From: Heyndrickxia sporothermodurans
Lineage (GTDB): Bacteria > Bacillota > Bacilli > Bacillales > Bacillaceae_C
Length of the DNA: 64,000 nucleotides
Assembly: GCA_018333075.1 (NCBI GenBank)
Contig: BORH01000017.1
Location: 29,749-93,748, forward strand
Direction of reading: 5' to 3'
A program made the translations under genes and the position numbers. Each line of letters starts with the position of its first letter. The first letter of the stretch is position 1. Shown here piece by piece: positions 1 through 8,340 of this stretch. The notes below the pieces were generated by a model that was given only the letters and a program-made list of their open reading frames with translations, was not told the origin of the DNA and did not search any database.

Positions 1-186
1 ATAAATAAATTTTTTTGTCGTTTTATATAGCTATACTTATTTCAATTTGTATGTTTGGCATTATACTAGTCCTTTGCCGCATCAATATTTTACTTTAAAA
101 CGTAATTATTTTTACTATTAAATTAAAAATTGTATTGCATTTAAAAGTAATTTATTTTACTATATAAAGTAACGGAGGTGATAAAA

Positions 187-1239
187 ATGGAAAAGTCAGA
201 GAATATTCGATTGAATGTTTCATTATTAAGAAGAAAGGTTCCAAATTTAACGACTGCTGCTCGTTCAGTAGGTTTGCGACCCGCGACCGTATCCAATCTT
301 TGTACAGGTAAAATTCCAATTGGCCGTGCAGAAGTTCGAACATTAGTATTGCTTGCAACCTTAGCTGAATGTAGTTTGGATGAATTGATATTGAGAGGGG
401 ATCGAGTTGAAATGATTGAGACTGGGATTAAAACGTTAGATTTATTTGCACCACTTGCAAAAAATGGGACGGTTGGCTTAGTCGCTCGTCCAGGAATGGG
501 GCAATTGGTTATCCTTGCTGAACTGTTTTACCGAATGAAAAAGGATGGATTTACTACAATCCTTCTAATGCCAAAAGAGAATCCTCCTGAATTAAAGGAT
601 TTATTAGATTTGGTAGATACTATCACTCATTCAATTGATGAAACCTATGAAAAAATAGCCTCATTCAGAAAACATACGAACCTTGTATTTGCAGCAGATC
701 GTGCTCATGTGGTTACTGGAGAAATCTATCAATTACAAGAACAGCTACAAAATATTGGAGTAGATAATATTACAACCCTACTACTCGACCTCTCAGGTCA
801 TGTCGTAGATGAAGAATTACCATATGGTCCGTTAGAGACACTATGGCAATTTGACGCAGATCTTGCAGCACGACATAAATTCCCAGCAGTAAATCCGATT
901 TATTCGACCTCTTCAGTTTTGGAGGGCGCACACCTAGATCAAAACCACCTATTAATTCAACAACGAGCACAGAAATTATTACGCAGATATCGCGAATTAC
1001 GTTCTTTCGTGCAAGCAAGCGGAAAAGAAAAGCTTCCTACAGGAGAAGTTCAAACCTATAAACGCGGTGAAATCCTCGAAGCCTATTTGACACAACCATT
1101 TTATGTTGCAGAAGAATTCACAGGTATTAAAGGAGAGTCTGTAAATTTACATGATACTTTAACTGATGTCCAAAAAATCTTGGATGGGGCATTCGATTCG
1201 AAAGATGTAAAGGAATTGGACTTTATCGGCAAGCTATAA
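187..1239 (+). CDS. HTH protein fused to a degenerate F1-ATPase beta-like domain
   Basis: 350 aa. GGAGGTG at 174-180 sits 6 nt before the ATG at 187, so the GTG at 178, which lies inside that ribosome site, is not the start. Residues about 10-45 form a helix-turn-helix-like segment (AARSVGLRPATVSNLCTGK). From about residue 74 the protein follows the ATP synthase beta subunit: ETGIKTLDLFAPLAKNG matches the beta ETGIKVVDLLAPY segment before the P-loop. The C-terminal part matches in order: FPAVNPIYSTS, LLRRYRELRSF, FYVAEEFTGIKG and VQKILDGAFD correspond to YPAVDPLASTS, LQRYKELQDI, FHVAEQFTGQKG and FKEILAGKYD. The Walker A lysine is lost (RPGMGQLV instead of GAGVGKTV). The catalytic GERTREGND loop is replaced, and the segment carrying Walker B is shortened. 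The beta-barrel domain is replaced by the HTH. A possible promoter is TTGCAT-17 bp-TACTAT at 135-163. I infer a non-catalytic DNA-binding regulator; I know of no described function. The homology is clear; the role is open. Confidence 0.85.
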   Translation: MEKSENIRLNVSLLRRKVPNLTTAARSVGLRPATVSNLCTGKIPIGRAEVRTLVLLATLAECSLDELILRGDRVEMIETGIKTLDLFAPLAKNGTVGLVARPGMGQLVILAELFYRMKKDGFTTILLMPKENPPELKDLLDLVDTITHSIDETYEKIASFRKHTNLVFAADRAHVVTGEIYQLQEQLQNIGVDNITTLLLDLSGHVVDEELPYGPLETLWQFDADLAARHKFPAVNPIYSTSSVLEGAHLDQNHLLIQQRAQKLLRRYRELRSFVQASGKEKLPTGEVQTYKRGEILEAYLTQPFYVAEEFTGIKGESVNLHDTLTDVQKILDGAFDSKDVKELDFIGKL

Positions 1240-1257
1240 TCTGATAATCCAGAATGG

Positions 1258-1735
1258 TGTTCGGGCACTTTTGACCGATGCTCAGGCACTTCCATCCGAA
1301 TTTCAGGCACTTCCGACCGATGCTCGGGCACTTTCATCTTGATTTCGGACACTTCCGTCTGATACTCGGGCACTTTCTGCGGAATTTCGGGCACTTCCGA
1401 CCGATGCTCGGCACTTTCATCTTGATTTCGGGAACTTCCGACTGATGCTCGGGCACTTTCATCCGTATTTCGGACACTTCCGACCGATGCTCGGGCACTT
1501 TCATCTAGATTTCGGGCACTTCGACCGATGCTCGGCACTTTCATCCGTATTTCGGGCACTTCCGACTGATGCTCGGGCGCTTTCATCCGTATTTCGGGCA
1601 CTTCTGACCGATTCTCGGGCGCTTTCATCAATATTTCGGACACCCAGACTGATGCTCGGCACTTTCATCCGTATTTCGGACACTTCCGACTGATGCTCGA
1701 GCGCTTTCAGCAGAATTTCGGGCACTCGAACTGAA
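1258..1735. repeat. 21-bp tandem repeat array, locus 1
   Basis: About 22 degenerate copies of a unit with core TTTCGGGCACTT, alternating two spacers (roughly CATCCGTAT and CGACCGATGC). Core starts fall at 1263, 1284, 1305, 1326, 1347, 1368 and 1389, a strict 21-bp period with rare 20-bp steps. The array fills the space between a plus-strand gene end and the proS terminator. Its open frames give only low-complexity peptides, and single-base indels break the frame, so it is not coding. Confidence 0.9.
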
Positions 1736-1756
1736 TGCTCGTACTCTACTCCTTCA

Positions 1757-1797
1757 TAAAAAAATGCAGATGGCGAATGAATACCATCTGCATTTTT
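1757..1797 (-). terminator. Rho-independent terminator after proS
   Basis: Arms AAAATGCAGATGG (1761-1773) and CCATCTGCATTTT (1784-1796) flank a 10-nt loop. A and T runs on both sides suggest it works in both directions. Confidence 0.85.
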
Positions 1798-1801
1798 ATG
1801 A

Positions 1802-3238
1802 TTAATATGCTTTTGCCCAGTAAACCAAATGTTTAGCTTCTCCACCACAGCATACACATGTATCGGATACTTTTTCTCCTTCAAATGGAATACAGCGGGA
1901 TGTAGCTGAAGTTTCATCTTTAATGAAGTTTTCACAAGCAACATCGCCACACCACATAGCTTTGATGAAGCCTGGTTTGTCTACTAGAATTTGTTTGAAT
2001 TCATCCATGTTTAAAGCAACGCTTGTTCTTTCTTCGCGATGAGCCTTTGCTTTTTCAAAAAGGTTCTTTTGAATTTCGTCTAGAAGCTCAGTCACTTTTG
2101 TTTCTAGTTCAGCCATTGGTACGATAATTTTTTCGCCTGTATCGCGGCGTGCAAGGACGACTTGACCTTTTTCGATATCTTTTGGACCTACTTCTAGGCG
2201 AAGAGGAACTCCCTTCATTTCGTACTCATTGAATTTCCAGCCTGGCATTTTATCGCTTGCGTCAATGTCTACTCTTGCAATCTTTTTCAATTGATCGCGG
2301 AGTTCATAAGCTTTATCAAGAACCCCTTCTTTATGTTGAGCAATTGGTACAATCATTACTTGTTTTGGTGCAATCTTTGGAGGTACAACGAGACCGCGAT
2401 TATCTCCATGAACCATAATTAAGGCACCAATTAAACGAGTGGTAATCCCCCATGATGTTTGATGTACTGTTTGAAGCTCACCATTTTTATCAGTATATTG
2501 AATACCGAAAGCTTCAGCAAAACCAGTACCTAAATAATGAGATGTTCCTGATTGCAATGCTTTTCCATCATGCATTAAGCTTTCAATCGTTAATGTATGA
2601 ACAGCTCCAGCGAATTTTTCTTTTTCCGTTTTGCGTCCACGAAGAACAGGGATTGCAAGGTATTGTTCACATACATTTGCGTATACCTCAAGCATTCTAT
2701 CTGTTTCTTCCTGAGCGTCCTCACTAGTTGCATGACATGTATGACCTTCCTGCCATAAGAATTCGAGTGAGCGTAAAAATGGTCTAGTTGTTTTTTCCCA
2801 ACGCACTACATTTGCCCATTGGTTATATAGCTTTGGCAGATCACGATATGAATGAATGATGTTTGCATAATGCTCTCCGAAAAGAACTTCAGAGGTAGGG
2901 CGGATAACAAGTCGCTCAGTTAGTTCCTCTGAACCGCCATGTGTTACCCATGCAACCTCTGGAGCAAAGCCTTCAATATGATCCTTTTCCTTTTGCAATA
3001 AGCTTTCAGGGATAAGCAAAGGCATATAAATATTTTCATGACCTGTCTCTTTAATTTTCCCATCTAGAACATCACGAATATTTTCCCAAATAGCAAATCC
3101 ATATGGACGAATAATCATTGAGCCTCTAACAGAAGAATAATCAACTAAATCTGCTTTTTTTACTACATCTGTATACCATTGTGCAAAATCGTCTTCCATT
3201 GCTGTAATTTCTTCAACAAACTTTTTATCCTTTGCCAC
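1802..3238 (-). CDS. proS: Prolyl-tRNA synthetase, short (archaeal/eukaryal-like) form
   Basis: 478 aa class II synthetase that charges tRNA-Pro. It lacks the large editing insertion of the roughly 570-aa bacterial ProRS and has the C-terminal extension of the short form: Cys pairs near residues 430-460 ([19 protein letters not shown]) and the terminal WAKAY. Motif 2-type sequence ([17 protein letters not shown]) lies near residues 140-160. An ATG is preceded by GGAAGGG. The gene stands alone behind a proline T-box, so it should be induced by uncharged tRNA-Pro. The family is certain. Confidence 0.96.
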   Translation of the reverse strand: MAKDKKFVEEITAMEDDFAQWYTDVVKKADLVDYSSVRGSMIIRPYGFAIWENIRDVLDGKIKETGHENIYMPLLIPESLLQKEKDHIEGFAPEVAWVTHGGSEELTERLVIRPTSEVLFGEHYANIIHSYRDLPKLYNQWANVVRWEKTTRPFLRSLEFLWQEGHTCHATSEDAQEETDRMLEVYANVCEQYLAIPVLRGRKTEKEKFAGAVHTLTIESLMHDGKALQSGTSHYLGTGFAEAFGIQYTDKNGELQTVHQTSWGITTRLIGALIMVHGDNRGLVVPPKIAPKQVMIVPIAQHKEGVLDKAYELRDQLKKIARVDIDASDKMPGWKFNEYEMKGVPLRLEVGPKDIEKGQVVLARRDTGEKIIVPMAELETKVTELLDEIQKNLFEKAKAHREERTSVALNMDEFKQILVDKPGFIKAMWCGDVACENFIKDETSATSRCIPFEGEKVSDTCVCCGGEAKHLVYWAKAY

Positions 3239-3265
3239 AATACATCTTCCCTTCCTAATTAAATA

Positions 3266-3506
3266 AAACGCAAAAAAGCCCCGATCCCAAAAAGGGACCG
3301 AGGCCTGGTGGTACCACCCTTATTTACAGCATTTGCTGTACACTCTTTACTGATAACGGTCAAGATGACCGCTCGTATCTTATTTCGATACAGAACTCCA
3401 AGGCAGGTTCAAATGCTGTCTCTGGAAAATTTTCACCAGTCATTTCCTCTCTTGAAGAGACGCAAACATTTTACTAATCCTTATCAACGTTTTTTCTATA
3501 TAATTT
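3266..3506 (-). ncRNA. T-box leader of proS (proline specifier)
   Basis: Read on the minus strand, the T-box bulge is AGGGTGGTACCACCAGG (3305-3321). Stem I carries GAA-CCT-GCCTTGGAGT, giving specifier CCT (Pro) at 3405-3407. The terminator stem is GCCTCGGTCCC/GGGATCGGGGC (3278-3304) followed by TTTTTT. Uncharged tRNA-Pro should favour the antiterminator and allow read-through. Confidence 0.92.
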
Positions 3507-3512
3507 GAAAAA

Positions 3513-3541
3513 AATATACTAATTTTTTCTCATAAAGTCAA
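3513..3541 (-). promoter_or_regulatory. Sigma-A promoter of the proS T-box leader
   Basis: On the minus strand: TTGACT (3536-3541), 17-bp spacer, TATATT (3513-3518). Transcription should begin near 3506. Confidence 0.7.
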
Positions 3542-3552
3542 GCAGCGATTAA

Positions 3553-4581
3553 CTATTTTTTCTTAAGCAATTTTAATTTTTCATTTTTCACATCTAAAAT
3601 ATCCAATAAGAAAACAAAAACTGGAATCCCTAAAATAAGTCCCCACACGCCAAAGAAGTGTTCAGAAAAGATTAATACGATAAAAGTATAAAACACAGGC
3701 AAATTCGTTTTCGAGGACATTAGTTTAGGATTTAGTACATAAGCTTCGATTGCATGAACTACTGCTACAATAATAACTATCCATAGCACTTGGACAAAGC
3801 CGCCTATGCTATATGCGATAAAGCATAGTGGTATCAATGATATAATGACCCCGGCAACAGGAATGAGTCCAAGGAAGAAAACCATAATTGCCAACCCAAA
3901 TAACTGTGGAAATCCCATAATAGAAAGAGCAATTGTAGTAAGGACTGTGTTCACTATCGCAATAATAAATTGTGCTTCGATTACCTTTCCGAAGGTAGCT
4001 ACAAATTTTTTGCTAAAAAATTCAATCTCGTCATAGAAAGGACCTACTTTACTATCTTTGAACTTCTTAGTGAATTCAATAAGCCTTTCTTTTTCTAACA
4101 AATAGAAAATGCTTAAAATAAGTGCTAGAAATATTCCTAGGCTCAATCTACCGAAGTTTGTAAAATACCCAAGCAGGAACGTAAATCCTTGCTTTAGGAA
4201 ATTGGTAATTTCGTTTTGATTTTCTATCTTTTTCACTATGTAATCAATTACAACGTTATCACGTGGCTGTGTATAGAATTCAATTAATTGTTTAACTAAT
4301 TGCGTAGTCTCATTAATTAATACCGGTAAATATTTGACAATCCCTAAGGACAGTAATCCAACAATAGAAACATAAAGAATAACTACTGTTAGCTTTCGAT
4401 TAATATGTAATCGTCTAGACACAAATTCTGAAAGACGGTCCATTAAGAAAGCAAATATAAACGTTAGCAGTATCATATTCATCATGCTTCTTAAAAAATA
4501 TAAGATAAGAGCAATCAGGGCGAATATAATGAAACGTTTTACTCCTTTTTTTTGAAAAAAACTGCTAACAAACTCTGCCAT
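3553..4581 (-). CDS. AI-2E family (UPF0118) membrane protein
   Basis: 342 aa with about 8 membrane segments in the usual pattern of this family: paired N-terminal helices, a long extracytoplasmic stretch at about 80-150, then a helical cluster with FLGLIPVAGVIISLIPL and the conserved VHAIEAYVLNPKLMSSK near residue 285. Family members have been proposed to export autoinducer-2 or ions or to act as Na+/H+ antiporters; the substrate cannot be read here. The ATG has AGGAGG 11 nt upstream. It is a single gene with no clear terminator before the proS promoter downstream. A relative lies at 10759-11832. Confidence 0.85.
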   Translation of the reverse strand: MAEFVSSFFQKKGVKRFIIFALIALILYFLRSMMNMILLTFIFAFLMDRLSEFVSRRLHINRKLTVVILYVSIVGLLSLGIVKYLPVLINETTQLVKQLIEFYTQPRDNVVIDYIVKKIENQNEITNFLKQGFTFLLGYFTNFGRLSLGIFLALILSIFYLLEKERLIEFTKKFKDSKVGPFYDEIEFFSKKFVATFGKVIEAQFIIAIVNTVLTTIALSIMGFPQLFGLAIMVFFLGLIPVAGVIISLIPLCFIAYSIGGFVQVLWIVIIVAVVHAIEAYVLNPKLMSSKTNLPVFYTFIVLIFSEHFFGVWGLILGIPVFVFLLDILDVKNEKLKLLKKK

Positions 4582-4718
4582 CCGTCGTTTTCCTCCTAAA
4601 TCTCGAATTTTGTCTATACTTCACCTCACCATATTACTTCATTTTCTCATACTTTCATACTAAATAATCTAAAAAATATAAGATTTTTTTTAAAAATTTT
4701 ATGTTTCATATAAATTGT

Positions 4719-5633
4719 CTAATTCCTTTTCTCATTAATAATTTCAGCTAATGCCTGTTTTATATCAGGATAGAGAAATTCAAACCCATTTTCTAACGCT
4801 TTTTTCGGGGTGACATATTGTCCTTTTAATAGCATTGAACTCATTTCCCCTAGTGCTAATTTCATAGCCCAGCTTGGAACAGGAAGCCAATGTGGTGAGA
4901 GCTTAACCGTGGAAATGCTTTTTCCAAACTCCTTCATTCGCACTGGATTTGGAGCGGTTATATTTAATGCCCCTACAATCTGTTCTTCCTTAATGATGAA
5001 TTCGAATAAGCGAACAACATCCTCTACGTGTACCCATGATACCCATTGCCTTCCATTTCCAATCGTCCCGCCGATTCGTAAACGATATGGCAAAAGCATG
5101 AGTGGCAGTGCTCCTTGATTGCCTAACACGAGACCTAAACGTGCAAAAACCGTTCGTACCCCTACTTGAATTGCCTTTGCCGCTTCTTCCTCCCACCACT
5201 TCACAACCATTGCTAAAAAATCATCAGCTTCCGTTTTATCTGATTCTGTGAAAATCTGTATCTCTGACATACCGTAATAGCCAATGGCTGATGCATTAAT
5301 TAGCACCTTAGGCTTACAATCTAGTTTGCCAATGATTCGGATCAATTCCTTTGTTGAGCTTATTCGACTTTCAAGAATTTTTCTCTTTTTTTCTTTTGTC
5401 CAGCGTATCCCATTAATAGATTCGCCCGCTAAATTCACAATAGCAGCAACATCTGTCAATTCTTTTTCTGGCTTACTGTTTTCATTAAGCCACTCAATTG
5501 CTCTTAGCTGAGTTGTTTGTTCTATTTTTTTAGGATTCCTAGTTAAGATTGTCACTTGATGGTTTTGTTTTATTAAATATTTTTGTAATTGTTGCCCAAC
5601 AAACCCGCTTCCACCCGCTATGACAATATGCAT
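4719..5633 (-). CDS. TIGR01777 family NAD(P)-binding epimerase (YfhF-like)
   Basis: 304 aa extended SDR protein. The N-terminal Rossmann motif is IAGGSGFVGQQL (residues 4-15). VNLAGESINGIRWTKEKK at about 67-84 and INASAIGYYG near 111 are characteristic of this family (SDR39U1, bacterial YfhF and cell-division-inhibitor-like SulA proteins). A C-terminal DUF1731-type end (LPVPSWAMKLALGEMSSMLL) is present. The ATG follows AGGTGATG. The substrate is unknown; nucleotide-sugar or cofactor repair roles are guesses. It is monocistronic. Confidence 0.9.
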   Translation of the reverse strand: MHIVIAGGSGFVGQQLQKYLIKQNHQVTILTRNPKKIEQTTQLRAIEWLNENSKPEKELTDVAAIVNLAGESINGIRWTKEKKRKILESRISSTKELIRIIGKLDCKPKVLINASAIGYYGMSEIQIFTESDKTEADDFLAMVVKWWEEEAAKAIQVGVRTVFARLGLVLGNQGALPLMLLPYRLRIGGTIGNGRQWVSWVHVEDVVRLFEFIIKEEQIVGALNITAPNPVRMKEFGKSISTVKLSPHWLPVPSWAMKLALGEMSSMLLKGQYVTPKKALENGFEFLYPDIKQALAEIINEKRN

Positions 5634-5663
5634 AAATCATCACCTATTTTTTTAGAATTCATT

Positions 5664-5699
5664 TATAAAAACCTTCGAATATTAAAATTCGAAGGTTTA
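5664..5699 (-). terminator. Terminator of the TRAP operon
   Basis: Perfect 12-bp stem AAACCTTCGAAT (5669-5680) / ATTCGAAGGTTT (5687-5698). On the minus strand a TTTTTATAAA tract follows. Confidence 0.85.
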
Positions 5700-5705
5700 A
5701 AGGAA

Positions 5706-7670
5706 TTAAGCACTCGCTGGAGTTTGCATATTTTTATTGTTTTGCTTAAACACAAACTGAAGGACAATCATTCCAGCAAAAATACAAATTCCAATAATAT
5801 CAGATATTCCTTCTGGATATATCAGTAATAATCCTCCTACTAAAGACAAAAGCCTCTCAAAAACATTTAGCTTTCTATACCAAAATCCAATTAGACAGCC
5901 ACCAATCGCAATCATTCCACAAAATGCTGTAATTATCACCCAAACTAAATTTAAAAATGTCGTATCTATCATTAATAATTCAGGAGATAAAACGAACATA
6001 TAAGGAATAATAAAGGCTGCAATCGCAAGTTTCGATGAAATAACGCCGGTTCGTATCGGTTCTCCACCAGATATTCCTGAAGCAGCAAAAGCAGCAAGGG
6101 CAACAGGTGGAGTAATATCAGCAACAATACCGAAATAGAATACAAACATATGTGCAGCTAGCTCCGGAACCTGTAATGCGATAATCGCTGGCGCAGCAAT
6201 CGTTGATGTTATTACATAGTTTGCTGTAGTCGGTGAACCCATTCCTAAAATTAACGAAGTAACCATCGTAAAGAATAGGGTAAGCAGTAGCTTTTCATCT
6301 GCGAGATCCACTAGTCCATTCGCTAATTTCAATCCTAATCCTGTTTTTGTTACAACTCCAACAATGATACCTGCACATGCAGTAGCGGCTGCTACAGATA
6401 ATGCGGATTTGGCTCCTTCTGCTAAAGCAATAATAGCATCCTTAACCCCTATTCTCGTTTCCTTTCTGAATGCGCTCACAATAATTGTGGATACAATAGA
6501 CCACAATGCTGCTCTCATGATACTCATTCCACTAAATAGCAAAATTACAACGACTAAAATTGGAATCAATAAATATATCTTTTTCCATACTTCTTTTCGA
6601 TCAGGCATTTCTTCATCTGTTAGACCTTTTAACCCTGTACGTTTTGCCTCTAAATGAGTCATAATCCAAATGCCGGCAAAATATAAAATAGCTGGGATGG
6701 CAGCTGCCTTTGCGATTTTCCAATAGGTCATACCTGGGATAAAATCTACCATTAAAAATGCTGCTGCACCCATTATCGGTGGCATAATTTGGCCACCTGT
6801 TGAAGCAGCCGCCTCAACAGCTCCCGCAAATTCTTTCCGATAGCCTAATTTTTTCATCATTGGAATAGTAAAAGATCCAGATGTAACTACATTTGATACA
6901 GAGCTTCCACTAATGGTTCCTTGAAGAGCACTGGAAAATACAGCTACTTTCGCTGGTCCACCAATCCTTTTTCCAGCAATTGAACAAGCTAAGTCATTAA
7001 AATATTGCCCAACACCTGTTCTAATTAGAAAAGCACCGAAAAGCAGGAATAAAAATATATAGGTTCCCGACACCTTTAGTGGTGTCCCAAATATCCCTTC
7101 AGTCGTAAAGAACATCGTCTTAACAATTGATTCAAGATCTAAGCCCCGATGAATAAAGAACCCTGGCATATAGGGACCAAAGTATGCATAGGCCAAAAAG
7201 ATAAGAGCAATAATCATGATTGGGAGTCCTACCGCTCTTCGTGTAGCCTCTAAAACTAATATTATTCCAATTAATCCAACCGCAAAATCTAGAGTTGTCA
7301 TAACTCCTATTCGATTTACAATGGTGTCAAGCATTAGCGGTAAGTATGCACCTACACCTACTGAAAGCACAGCTAATATTAAATCATACCATGCTACACT
7401 AAATTTCTTTTTAGATTTTTTCCTGGCTGGAAAGAGTAAAAATATTAATGCTAAAGCAAATCCAAGATGAATGGATAATAGCTTTTGAATAGGAAGGACT
7501 CGAAAAAGAGAAAAATAGATTTGAAAGATAGAAAAGGCGATTAACCCAATAAATACGATCCATTTAAAACCACCTTTTAATTTTCTTGTTGCGGATTCTG
7601 GATCATATTGTTCTAATAGCTTTTGTTGTTCTTCCTCTGATATCGTTTTAACTTGTTCATTTACCAACAA
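5706..7670 (-). CDS. TRAP transporter fused permease (4TM-12TM)
   Basis: 654 aa integral membrane protein that joins the small DctQ-like and large DctM-like subunits of a tripartite ATP-independent periplasmic transporter. About four helices in residues 30-135 are followed by a 12-helix DctM part. GSSVSNVVTSGSFTIPMMKK (about 252-271), GQIMPPIMGAAAF and MGSPTTANYV are typical substrate-path motifs. It imports a solute captured by the TAXI receptor using the Na+ or H+ gradient. The start is TTG at 7668-7670, with GGAGTG 4-6 nt upstream, overlapping the DUF1850 gene by 14 bp, so the two are translationally coupled. The ligand is unknown; TAXI systems studied so far carry glutamate or dicarboxylates. 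Confidence 0.93.
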   Translation of the reverse strand: MLVNEQVKTISEEEQQKLLEQYDPESATRKLKGGFKWIVFIGLIAFSIFQIYFSLFRVLPIQKLLSIHLGFALALIFLLFPARKKSKKKFSVAWYDLILAVLSVGVGAYLPLMLDTIVNRIGVMTTLDFAVGLIGIILVLEATRRAVGLPIMIIALIFLAYAYFGPYMPGFFIHRGLDLESIVKTMFFTTEGIFGTPLKVSGTYIFLFLLFGAFLIRTGVGQYFNDLACSIAGKRIGGPAKVAVFSSALQGTISGSSVSNVVTSGSFTIPMMKKLGYRKEFAGAVEAAASTGGQIMPPIMGAAAFLMVDFIPGMTYWKIAKAAAIPAILYFAGIWIMTHLEAKRTGLKGLTDEEMPDRKEVWKKIYLLIPILVVVILLFSGMSIMRAALWSIVSTIIVSAFRKETRIGVKDAIIALAEGAKSALSVAAATACAGIIVGVVTKTGLGLKLANGLVDLADEKLLLTLFFTMVTSLILGMGSPTTANYVITSTIAAPAIIALQVPELAAHMFVFYFGIVADITPPVALAAFAASGISGGEPIRTGVISSKLAIAAFIIPYMFVLSPELLMIDTTFLNLVWVIITAFCGMIAIGGCLIGFWYRKLNVFERLLSLVGGLLLIYPEGISDIIGICIFAGMIVLQFVFKQNNKNMQTPASA

Positions 7671-8175
7671 TATTCACTCCTTTCAAAAGTTGAAGAAGAG
7701 ATAGCTTCTTTACTTGAATCGTTATAAAAGTACCTGGAGTAATAAAATTTTTAAATGGATATACTTTATTTTTATATATAAGCCGATGATTCGCGATAAC
7801 TTGGCCCGTACTTAAATGAAATGAAGGAAAGATCCTTTTCATATTTTTAATATAGTAATGACCATTTTCTCGAACAAAGACTTCTCCCTTTTCCGCTTCT
7901 GAAGGCATGCCAATGGATGTATCGTCATACATTAATTCAATTTGTTCAATTTGATTATTTTTTAAGATTCGATAGGACTCCTTTACCTCTGAAAGATGGA
8001 TAGAGTGTGTATATTGAATCTGGAACGTATGATCTTTTTGAATAGGCATATAGGCGAGGATTTCCTTCGAATGAAGCTTTTTACAAATAAGACTTTTTTG
8101 AAAAGGAATGACAAAAATAATAGCCAAAATCCCTATAAATAGAGCTACATATAAACTAATTTTTCTCACAAGCAT
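7657..8175 (-). CDS. DUF1850 protein of the TAXI-TRAP operon
   Basis: 172 aa. AAGGTG at 8181-8186 points to the ATG at 8175 rather than the TTG at 8193. One N-terminal membrane segment or signal anchor (LYVALFIGILAIIFVI) is followed by an extracytoplasmic domain containing YTHSIHLSEVKESYRI, the characteristic DUF1850 motif. DUF1850 genes are repeatedly found between TAXI receptors and fused TRAP permeases, as here, so an accessory role in that transporter is likely. Its biochemical role is unknown. Confidence 0.82.
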   Translation of the reverse strand: MLVRKISLYVALFIGILAIIFVIPFQKSLICKKLHSKEILAYMPIQKDHTFQIQYTHSIHLSEVKESYRILKNNQIEQIELMYDDTSIGMPSEAEKGEVFVRENGHYYIKNMKRIFPSFHLSTGQVIANHRLIYKNKVYPFKNFITPGTFITIQVKKLSLLQLLKGVNIVGK

Positions 8176-8284
8176 ATTTACACCTTTTCCCAATTCACAG
8201 AGGTTTACATATACTTTATTTCTTCATGCCAGGATTAAGAAAACCCGGCTAATACCGAGTACTATTAAACATTTCATGAAGGCT

Positions 8285-8335
8285 CAAAATAGGCTGACCC
8301 AAGGGCATCGTGTCACTTTTGAGTCAGCCTCCAGC
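8285..8335 (-). promoter_or_regulatory. Intercistronic hairpin between TAXI receptor and DUF1850 genes
   Basis: Inverted repeat AGGCTGAC (8290-8297) / GTCAGCCT (8322-8329) in the gap between receptor stop and DUF1850. It has no strong U tract, so partial termination or 3' end protection of the receptor mRNA is more likely than full termination. Confidence 0.5.
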
Positions 8336-8340
8336 TTCAT

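Noticed and set aside
1258-1735. CRISPR array
   Set aside because: The repeats are contiguous degenerate 21-mers without unique spacers, and no cas genes are near; the same applies to 25562-26275.
1101-1950. Open frames over the first 21-bp array with repeated PEHRSEVPEIR-like peptides
   Set aside because: Same artefact; they overlap the proS gene and its terminator and lack ribosome sites.
4810-5118. Long frames antisense to known genes, for example over the epimerase gene and the transporter genes
   Set aside because: They have no ribosome sites or recognisable domains and mirror codon bias of the gene on the other strand.
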